NCBI GenBank assembly: GCA_030833025.1
Contig: JAURHZ010000129.1
Span: 1-6,540, forward strand
From: Armatimonadota bacterium
Lineage (GTDB): Bacteria; Armatimonadota; Armatimonadia; Armatimonadales; Armatimonadaceae
DNA: 6,540 bases
Reading direction: 5' to 3'
A program made the translations under genes and the position numbers. The notes below the pieces were generated by a model. The model was not told the origin of the DNA and did no database searches. It saw only the letters and a program-made list of their open reading frames with translations. Below are positions 1 to 5,898 of this stretch, piece by piece. Every line of letters begins with the position of its first letter. Position 1 is the first letter of the stretch.

Positions 1-2
1 AG

Positions 3-1385
3 CCTGTCCGGACATCGCTGGACCCACGCCAAAACTACTTTCCAGATCGTACTGACAAGGCATCCGATACCGATCGACGCCGCGCAGTCCACCTCCTTTC
101 GCGCGCCACTTTCAGCCCTACGCCTGCCCTGATTGAAGATGTATTGTCTAAAGGTATCGATGGCTGGTTAGACCACCAGCTGAGGCCGCCGACGGATGTC
201 ATCGGGCCTGCGAGTTACCTGAACCCTACAGAATCCACTGGCCTACACTTCCGGCTAAATAGCCTCCCCTGCCTGCGCCCAGGAGCGATTTACGAGCTAC
301 GGGATGTATCGCAGCCGCGCGTTCTCAGTGAGCTCTCCGCTGCAACAATTCTTCGCTCTACCTACTCGCAGTGGCAGCTGCGCGAGCGGATGTGCCAATT
401 CTGGACGAATCACTTCAATATTTATGGGCGTAAGGTCGCAACGGCACGGGGGCGAAAGCAGGCCGATGCCGAGCTGCTTTACTTTCTAGCTGATGACCAA
501 CGTACCGTGATCCGGCCCCACGCACTCGGCAAATTTCAAGATCTGATTGGTGCCAGTATCCAGTCGCCTGCGATGCTAGGCTATCTTGACAACCAGCTCA
601 ACAAGAGCGGAAATGTCAACGAGAACTATGCCCGTGAGCTCCTTGAGCTGCACACGCTTGGTGTGGGTGGCGGGTACACGCAAGCAGATGTCAAAAACGT
701 CGCAAAAGTCCTCAGTGGCTGGACAATTGAGGATGGATTTCTGAAAAAAGTTGGCTCTGTCATCTTCGATAAAGGCAACCATACGCGCGGCGAAAAGAAT
801 GTCCTCGGGACCGTCATCAATGAAACAAATGGTGAGCGCGAGCGTGACAAAGTAGTTGAGCTCGTAGCCAATCATCCATCTACAGCGCGTTACATCACAA
901 GTAAATTCGTCAATTTCTACTGCGGAGCCGACAGCGACACGCAAGCCCTTAAGGAATCCAGCGCTCGCATTTTCAAACAAAGCGGAGGGGCAATGGACAA
1001 GGTTTTGCGTCACATTCTCCTGAGTGATGCGTTTTTTGCATCGAAACCCAAATTCCGCCAGCCATTTGATTACCTCATCGCATGCCTTCGGGCTACTAAT
1101 GCGGATACATCCGGACTTGGAAACATCCAATATCAGCTGGAACGCATGGGTCAGCCGCTGCACCAGTGGCCGATGCCCGATGGCTACCCGGATATCACGA
1201 CTGCCTGGGTGGGAAACATGATTCCAAGGTGGCAATTTGCTCTTGATCTTGGCAGCAATAGTATTCAAAACACTGCCGTAGACAAGGTCGCCGTAAAGCA
1301 CCTTTGTCGCAATCGTTTTGCGACAGCATCGGATACCGAGAGGCTTACAGCCGTGCTCGCATCACCGGAGTTCCAATGGGCATAA
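3..1385 (+). CDS. DUF1800 family protein, 5' end outside window
   Basis: This is a member of the DUF1800 family (PF08811), whose biochemical role is unknown. The frame is open from base 3 with no stop, so about 460 C-terminal residues are visible and the true start lies upstream; TTG 144 is internal. Bases 90-113 read HLLSRATF, the conserved family N-terminus, followed by a GIDGWLDHQL segment. Further hallmarks are FWTNHF (399-416), SPAMLGYLDNQ, NENYAREL (618-641), then LLELHTLGV, GGYTQADV and LSGWT. Near the C-terminus come RMGQPLHQWPMPDGYPD and the final SPEFQW, which is how the family normally ends. No stop or frameshift is seen. Any signal peptide, usual for exported members, would lie off the window. 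The DUF1501 gene overlaps its last 10 bp, matching the common pairing of these families. Family assignment is secure; function is not known. Confidence 0.93.
   Translation, partial: PVRTSLDPRQNYFPDRTDKASDTDRRRAVHLLSRATFSPTPALIEDVLSKGIDGWLDHQLRPPTDVIGPASYLNPTESTGLHFRLNSLPCLRPGAIYELRDVSQPRVLSELSAATILRSTYSQWQLRERMCQFWTNHFNIYGRKVATARGRKQADAELLYFLADDQRTVIRPHALGKFQDLIGASIQSPAMLGYLDNQLNKSGNVNENYARELLELHTLGVGGGYTQADVKNVAKVLSGWTIEDGFLKKVGSVIFDKGNHTRGEKNVLGTVINETNGERERDKVVELVANHPSTARYITSKFVNFYCGADSDTQALKESSARIFKQSGGAMDKVLRHILLSDAFFASKPKFRQPFDYLIACLRATNADTSGLGNIQYQLERMGQPLHQWPMPDGYPDITTAWVGNMIPRWQFALDLGSNSIQNTAVDKVAVKHLCRNRFATASDTERLTAVLASPEFQWA
1367..1370 (+). promoter_or_regulatory. Ribosome binding site deciding the DUF1501 start
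   Basis: GGAG lies 5 nt upstream of ATG 1376, inside the last codons of the DUF1800 gene. It is the best Shine-Dalgarno match near any candidate start of the downstream frame, so it favours ATG 1376 over the out-of-frame ATG 1399, which has no purine-rich sequence ahead of it. Its location implies translational coupling of the two genes. Confidence 0.6.
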
Positions 1386-2641
1386 CTCCTCGCCCACTAT
1401 GCGAAAATCCCGCATCAGCCCTCCCTACGCTGCCAAGCTTGTCAACGCTTCCGACATCGATCCTGGCATCGTGGCTGGGACCAAGTGGAATCAAGAACCT
1501 ATCAGCGGTGAAAAGTGATAAACGCCTAGTCGTGATCTTCCTCCGCGGCGCGATGGATGGAGCAAGCCTAATCGTCCCGTACGGTGATGACGAATACCAC
1601 AACCACCGGAGGACCATCGGGCTCGGAACGCCTAAGACTGGCCTTACGGATTTGGATGGCTTTTTCGGCCTCCATCCAGCGGCGTCGATCCTGAAGCCCT
1701 GGTTCAGCAAGGGAAAGCTTGCAGCCATTCACGCCATTGGCAGCATGGACCAGACGCGATCACACTTTGAAGCGATGGCAACCATGGAGCGTGGAGCAAA
1801 AGGTGAGGCCCAAGAGCTTAGTAGCGGTTGGCTAGCCCGGGCTCTGCATGCCACGCAGCCAGCAACACCAAGTCCACTTCGTGCTGTCGCATTCGGCTCC
1901 CTCCTTCCGGATACACTCCGAGGCGCACCAAGTCCATCGGTGATTCGTACCATCAATGATGTCAAACTTGGCGGGTCCAAAGCCCTACGCGGAATCATCA
2001 AGCAGCTCTACGAAACTGGAGATACCGCGGCTCACGCCAGTGGACTCGCTGCACTCCGTGTACTCGATGCGATGGACTCCGTCAACCCGGATGCCTACAC
2101 TCCAGCTGCAGGAGCTACATATCCACAATCCCCGACTGGTGAGTCATTGCGGCAGGCGGCCCTTTTGCTTAAGGCGGATGTCGGAGCAACCAGCCTATTC
2201 CTAGACAGTACCGGTTGGGATTCTCATGTGACACAGGGAACATCCAGTGGCTATCTCGCCGGGCTGTTCACTGACCTAGCCGCGGCACTAAATGCATTTG
2301 TGACGGATATCGGACCGATGCTAGAGAAAACGACCGTTGTCGTGATGACGGAGTTTGGCAGGCGTATTCCTGAAAACTCAGCACTCGGCACCGATCATGG
2401 GCGCGCAGGCGCTTGGTTGGTACTTGGAAATGGCGTTAGTGGCGGCAAAGTGCATGCAGAGTGGCCAGGTCTAAAAACCGAACAACTCGATGGCCCCGGA
2501 GACTTGAAGGTAACACTGGATTACCGAAATGTCCTCCTTGAAGTAAGCCAGCTCGTGTTCGGGGAGACCATTACAAGCAAGGCACTCTTCCCCGGGCTTA
2601 CATACAAACCAAGCGGAGTTTTCCCAAAAGCATTGACGTAG
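1376..2641 (+). CDS. DUF1501 family protein (alkaline phosphatase/sulfatase-like)
   Basis: This 421-residue protein belongs to DUF1501 (PF07394), a family related by fold to alkaline phosphatases and sulfatases but without an established reaction. Visible hallmarks are LVVIFLRGAMDG (51-62), GLHP (98-101), GSMDQTRSHFEAM (122-134), GWLARAL (151-157), STGWDSH (278-284), TEFGR (325-329), TDHGRA (339-344), WPGL (363-366) and DYR (382-384). These cover the family core from end to end. ATG 1376 was chosen for its GGAG at 5-nt spacing and its 10-bp overlap with the DUF1800 stop. The N-terminus is odd: most members begin with a twin-arginine export signal, whereas here a proline-rich hydrophobic stretch (about 14-34) is preceded by only one basic residue and no RR. 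A neighbouring frame supplies a basic MRKSR start at 1399, so a frameshift is possible. The bidirectional hairpin follows the stop. Family call firm; start and localisation uncertain. Confidence 0.92.
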   Translation: MGITPRPLCENPASALPTLPSLSTLPTSILASWLGPSGIKNLSAVKSDKRLVVIFLRGAMDGASLIVPYGDDEYHNHRRTIGLGTPKTGLTDLDGFFGLHPAASILKPWFSKGKLAAIHAIGSMDQTRSHFEAMATMERGAKGEAQELSSGWLARALHATQPATPSPLRAVAFGSLLPDTLRGAPSPSVIRTINDVKLGGSKALRGIIKQLYETGDTAAHASGLAALRVLDAMDSVNPDAYTPAAGATYPQSPTGESLRQAALLLKADVGATSLFLDSTGWDSHVTQGTSSGYLAGLFTDLAAALNAFVTDIGPMLEKTTVVVMTEFGRRIPENSALGTDHGRAGAWLVLGNGVSGGKVHAEWPGLKTEQLDGPGDLKVTLDYRNVLLEVSQLVFGETITSKALFPGLTYKPSGVFPKALT

Positions 2642-2657
2642 GCATGCAAGCCTACAA

Positions 2658-2693
2658 AAAAGCCCCTCTGGATATTTCATCCGAGGGGCTTTT
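2658..2693. terminator. Bidirectional intrinsic terminator
   Basis: GCCCCTC (2662-2668) pairs with GAGGGGC (2683-2689), and four A:T pairs extend the base of the stem. Inside, GGAT (2670-2673) pairs with ATCC (2679-2682) after a single bulged T at 2669, leaving a 5-nt loop. The top strand ends in TTTT, and the run of six A at 2656-2661 gives TTTTTT on the bottom strand. It sits between the stops of two convergent genes (2641 and 2700), 16 bp past one and 6 bp past the other, so it should serve both. Confidence 0.9.
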
Positions 2694-2699
2694 CTGTCA

Positions 2700-4460
2700 T
2701 TACAGTCGTGGCCCAGGTGGTTTGACTGCTGGTCCATCAGGATTTACACCCTGTGCACGCGTTTCACGGGCATAGAGCGTTCCATCGATGAGCTGATACA
2801 GGAAAGAACCGTTCTTGCCTGCAAAAGCAATCTGGCCGCTAGCTTTAGGCTTTGCGGATGCAAGGATGGCATTGACACGACCCGCTTGGTCCAGAATCTG
2901 GATGCCGATTGTGCCTGCTCCATAAAGCCAGCCATTACGGTCCACAGCCGTTCCTAGAATTCCAGATCCCGTCTGCCCATAGGGGATGTAGAGATCGAAG
3001 TAGGTCTGCATGTTGGATAGTGTGCCATCTGGCGCGACCGACCAGCTTGCTGCATATCGTCCAACCTTGGGATCAGGGAAGACGACAAGTAGGCTTTGAT
3101 CGGGCAGGATTTGGATGTTCGATGCCCCGGCACCTGCCGTCGCTCCTACATCACGACGCTTGCCATCCTTACCGATATAGACCAGCTTGCCAGTATCCGT
3201 TAGAACATAGCAGGAGCCATCCGTTCGTACCGCAAGTGACACACCATTGAGGCCTTTAGTCAATGTTTTGGATGTGCCATCTGATTGGAGAGCAACCAGT
3301 GATTTCCCAGTCGTCAGTGCGTACGCTCCCCCACCAGAAACGGTAGCGAGCGCCTTCAAATTCCCCGTTTTTTCCCACTTGGTTGTAACCTTGCCGCTTG
3401 CTTCCAGCACATGGACAGCACCGGCGGCTGCGACCATTAGGTTGCCCGTTGTCGATCCCGCTATGGCTGTTACTGGCGGAAGTCCACTGACAGCATTCCA
3501 AGGCTTTGATTCATCAAGAGCGATGTTCACGAGTGGCTGCCGAGTCCCAGAAGGCTCAGGGCTTCCGGTCATCCCGCCGCGCCACAACCAACGCATAGCA
3601 TCTGGGAAAATCGCCGATGCAAATCGTCCATCGTGTCCGCCAGGTCCGGTCACATACTTGTGGTCGTATCCAGCAAATGCGAGAGCAGCTGCGACATCTG
3701 TGTTGCCAATTGGCCATGAGCCAGAATAGATATCCTGATCGTTCACAGCCTCTTCGAGGTAGAGACGGATTGGCTTGCGTTCTAGCTTACGGATGAGGGA
3801 TGGATAGTTGTGCCCGCCACGCAGGTCAGTAAAGGAGGAAATAAAGCCTAGCACTTTACCGAAGTAGTCTGGGCGCTCCCAAGCGGCGGTGAATGCAGCG
3901 ATTCCGCCCGAGCTGCCGCCACTGATTGCGTGACCCCGCGGGTCTGTCGTGATATTCAGCTTGTAGCGCTTGGTCGCATCCGGGATGAGCTCTTCGATGA
4001 GGAAGCGAGCATTCCGGTCATCCATACCATCGTATTCGACGCTACGGTTGTAGCGTGGGAGCTGCGTCTTCTCATCGGCAGGTGGAACCACGCCAGGATT
4101 TGCCATGATGCAGACCGTAACCGGCATCTCTCCTTTGGCGATGAGGTTATCTACGATGTTTGGGAGGCGGTAGCCACCATCACGGCCAACGTAGCCGCCA
4201 CCATCATGAAAGAACATCAGTGCGGCAGGCTTGGCAGCATCGTACTGTGCCGGGACGTATACCCAGACATCGCGGACCGTACCAGGGAACATCCCACCCT
4301 TGCTGGTGTAGACGTAGTGATGCATCACGCCTTGTGGGACTCCCGGTTGAGAGAAGGAATCGCGATTTTGCTCGAACTCCTTTTGTGCCATGGCGGCTCC
4401 TGTGAGGCCAAGACACGCGAGCGTGGCTAGAAGGACTGTGGATGATTTTTTGATGTTCAT
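2700..4460 (-). CDS. Secreted esterase fused to SMP-30/gluconolactonase-like beta-propeller
   Basis: This 586-residue protein has two domains behind a Sec signal peptide (KK at 4-5, hydrophobic 8-22, likely cleavage after AMA at 25). Residues about 40-297 are an esterase D/enterochelin-esterase-like alpha/beta hydrolase (PF00756): HDGGGY (85-90) by the oxyanion region, RSVEYD (139-144), GGSSGG (181-186) with nucleophile Ser184, an acidic candidate Asp241 or Asp243 in NDQD, and His276 in GGHD. The triad therefore looks intact, and acyl-ester hydrolysis on a carbohydrate is plausible. Residues about 309-572 resemble a six-bladed SMP-30/gluconolactonase propeller, best seen in LPDQSLLVV (452-460) and GIQILDQAGRVNAIL (519-533). 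Two of three expected metal ligands seem replaced. ATG 4460 was chosen for the signal peptide, an AAGGTGG 10 nt upstream and the ATGA overlap with the MFS stop; an 88-codon extension upstream is just MFS sequence in another frame. Substrate unknown. Confidence 0.9.
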   Translation of the reverse strand: MNIKKSSTVLLATLACLGLTGAAMAQKEFEQNRDSFSQPGVPQGVMHHYVYTSKGGMFPGTVRDVWVYVPAQYDAAKPAALMFFHDGGGYVGRDGGYRLPNIVDNLIAKGEMPVTVCIMANPGVVPPADEKTQLPRYNRSVEYDGMDDRNARFLIEELIPDATKRYKLNITTDPRGHAISGGSSGGIAAFTAAWERPDYFGKVLGFISSFTDLRGGHNYPSLIRKLERKPIRLYLEEAVNDQDIYSGSWPIGNTDVAAALAFAGYDHKYVTGPGGHDGRFASAIFPDAMRWLWRGGMTGSPEPSGTRQPLVNIALDESKPWNAVSGLPPVTAIAGSTTGNLMVAAAGAVHVLEASGKVTTKWEKTGNLKALATVSGGGAYALTTGKSLVALQSDGTSKTLTKGLNGVSLAVRTDGSCYVLTDTGKLVYIGKDGKRRDVGATAGAGASNIQILPDQSLLVVFPDPKVGRYAASWSVAPDGTLSNMQTYFDLYIPYGQTGSGILGTAVDRNGWLYGAGTIGIQILDQAGRVNAILASAKPKASGQIAFAGKNGSFLYQLIDGTLYARETRAQGVNPDGPAVKPPGPRL

Positions 4461-5797
4461 GCGGATGCTTCCACCTTTGCCGGAGCGGAGACTTTGAGAG
4501 TTAAAGCGACAATACCGGAAACAGCGACACATCCGGCAAGGATAAAGAGGCCTTGTTGTGAGAGGTCCTTTGCTTCGCCAAGGACTTTTGGTCCGAAGAA
4601 GCCACCGAGGTTGCCAATCGAATTGATCAATGCAAGGCCAGCAGCGAGGGCGGGTGCTCCTAGGCGACCAAGGACACGCGGAGGCATCGCCCAGAATGGC
4701 CCGAGAACACTCCACATCCCACAAACCGAAATCGTCAGGGCAATCAGCGCTGCAAACTCATATTTCTGTAGCAAGGCAAAACCGACGAGGCCAGCTGCAC
4801 CCAGAAACGCGGGGATCGCAACGTGGTAGCGACGCTCCTGATGACGGTCAGAGCTCGCAGCATTGAGAACCATCGCGATACCCGTCAGGGTAAACACAGG
4901 TACGCAGACCAGTCCAACAGCAAGTCCTGACTTAATGCCTACATTGGTGAATGCATCCATGCCGCCTGTTGTGACAAGCAGCTTTTTGACCAAGTCAGCA
5001 ACCCAAAAGCCAACGCCGTACATACCGGTCACCACAAACAAATACACAGCCGAAAGCTTCCACATGTCTGGTTCCTTCAGCATCGGAAGGATAGGGCCAT
5101 GCTCAACTGTCTTACTTCCATCTTCTGCGAGACGCCGCTGAATCACAGCCTTTTCCGCTGGTGTAAGCCACTTTGTGTCTTCAGGTCCGTTCGGCAAGTA
5201 CCACAGAACAACGCCTGACATAATCACAGCTGGGAGCGCCTCAAAAAGGAACATTTGCTGCCAGCCAGCGAGGCCAAACAGCGGTCCGCGGTCGATGAGC
5301 AGTCCACTCAGTGGTGACCCGAGGCTAAGTGTGACGGCATTTGCGGTCATGAACAGCGAAATCATCTTGGCCCGCTCTTTACTCGTAAACCAAGTGGTCA
5401 GATAAAGCAGGACACCGGGAAAGAACCCAGCCTCAGCAATGCCAAGCAAGAACCGCAGGCTGACAAAGAGTGGGTAGTTGTTCTTTACGTAGATAAAGAG
5501 CATCGCGATGATGCCCCACGTAAACATAATGCGTGCAATCCACTTCTTCGCGCCGACTTTTCGCATGACCAGGTTGCTTGGAACTTCAAAGATGAAGTAC
5601 GCGATAAAGAAGATCCCAGCACCAAAGGCGTATTGGGAGCTTGAGAACCAGGGCATCTCCAGCTTGGCAAAGTTGACGTTGACGCGGTCAAGGTAGGCGA
5701 TGATGTAAAGAAAGAAGAGGAACGGAATGAGCTTCCGAACTACTTTCTTAATCAGGATATCGTCCTGTGCGGTTACCGTAGAGGATTGTTCAGACAT
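4457..5797 (-). CDS. MFS transporter, anion:cation symporter (ACS) type
   Basis: This 446-residue inner-membrane carrier belongs to the major facilitator superfamily. Its TM1 motif YLDRVNVNFA (35-44) and the VPSNLVMRKVGAKKWIAR loop after TM2 (72-89) mark the anion:cation symporter family, which includes carriers for hexuronates, galactonate, tartrate and other organic acids. Twelve hydrophobic segments can be placed at about 24-44, 55-77, 86-103, 108-133, 146-168, 178-201, 247-270, 288-312, 325-343, 346-369, 380-404 and 414-437. The cytoplasmic loop after TM6 carries LPNGPEDTKWLTPAEK (201-216), also typical. Length is normal. ATG 5797 gives the usual short polar N-terminus; an in-frame upstream extension of 39 residues has no family character. 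The ribosome site is weak (AGGGTGA about 13 nt away). It is the first gene of a two-gene unit and ends in an ATGA overlap with the secreted esterase. The substrate is probably a sugar acid, inferred from family and context only. Confidence 0.92.
   Translation of the reverse strand: MSEQSSTVTAQDDILIKKVVRKLIPFLFFLYIIAYLDRVNVNFAKLEMPWFSSSQYAFGAGIFFIAYFIFEVPSNLVMRKVGAKKWIARIMFTWGIIAMLFIYVKNNYPLFVSLRFLLGIAEAGFFPGVLLYLTTWFTSKERAKMISLFMTANAVTLSLGSPLSGLLIDRGPLFGLAGWQQMFLFEALPAVIMSGVVLWYLPNGPEDTKWLTPAEKAVIQRRLAEDGSKTVEHGPILPMLKEPDMWKLSAVYLFVVTGMYGVGFWVADLVKKLLVTTGGMDAFTNVGIKSGLAVGLVCVPVFTLTGIAMVLNAASSDRHQERRYHVAIPAFLGAAGLVGFALLQKYEFAALIALTISVCGMWSVLGPFWAMPPRVLGRLGAPALAAGLALINSIGNLGGFFGPKVLGEAKDLSQQGLFILAGCVAVSGIVALTLKVSAPAKVEASA
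4471..4477 (-). promoter_or_regulatory. Ribosome binding site of the esterase-propeller gene
   Basis: On the minus strand AAGGTGG lies 10 nt upstream of ATG 4460, within the final codons of the MFS gene. It matches the Shine-Dalgarno consensus at all but one position and supports the start giving a clean signal peptide, with coupled translation through the ATGA overlap. Confidence 0.5.
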
Positions 5798-5798
5798 A

Positions 5799-5809
5799 TG
5801 CGGTATCTG
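5799..5809 (+). repeat. 11-bp direct repeat, copy 1 (TGCGGTATCTG)
   Basis: It matches the copy at 5883-5893 in 10 of 11 positions and begins 2 bp from the MFS start codon. Start-to-start distance is 84 bp, close to eight helical turns. It may be a regulator site, but two short copies could also arise by chance. Confidence 0.35.
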
Positions 5810-5882
5810 TTCACCCTGCGGAGCAAGTAATCCTGCCGGCGGATGATTCAGCATAGAACTTGGCAGGAAGACACACACCTTT

Positions 5883-5893
5883 TGCGGTATTTG
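5883..5893 (+). repeat. 11-bp direct repeat, copy 2 (TGCGGTATTTG)
   Basis: This second copy ends 5 bp before the GH127 ATG, in the same orientation as copy 1, differing only at position 9 (T for C). If bound by a repressor here it would block the GH127 translation start or late promoter region. Confidence 0.35.
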
Positions 5894-5898
5894 AGCCC

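Larger units (their letters stand above)
5798..5898. promoter_or_regulatory. Divergent intergenic region between MFS and GH127 genes
   Basis: These 101 bases must hold the promoters for both divergent genes unless a promoter lies within a coding region. I find no convincing sigma-70 pair on either strand: TTGGCA (5860-5865) resembles a -35 box but has no matching -10 at a usable distance. The region contains a direct repeat at its two ends and a short inverted repeat, ATCC-7-GGAT (5830-5844), which could be an operator. Shared control of the divergent genes is inferred from layout. Confidence 0.45.

Noticed and set aside
144..146. TTG as the start codon of the DUF1800 gene
   Set aside because: The same frame is open back to base 3 and encodes the conserved HLLSRATF segment upstream, so TTG 144 is internal and the gene begins outside the window.
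576..1301. Long 241-codon reading frame on the minus strand
   Set aside because: It lies wholly antisense to the DUF1800 core, has no recognisable motif, and the plus-strand frame carries the family hallmarks.
2641..2652. Near-palindrome GGCATGCAAGCC after the DUF1501 stop
   Set aside because: It is short with a central mismatch and directly precedes a far stronger terminator hairpin; there is no reason to treat it as a site.
3930..4430. 166-codon plus-strand reading frame
   Set aside because: It is antisense to the esterase catalytic domain and signal peptide; its composition simply mirrors that domain and no motif is visible.
4461..4724. 88-codon N-terminal extension of the esterase-propeller
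   Set aside because: It overlaps the C-terminal transmembrane coding part of the MFS gene, is rich in Cys, Trp and Arg, and would bury a clear signal peptide.
5860..5893. Sigma-70 promoter for the GH127 gene from TTGGCA at 5860
   Set aside because: No -10-like hexamer occurs 16-18 bp downstream; the closest TATTTG is 22 bp away and nearly touches the start codon.
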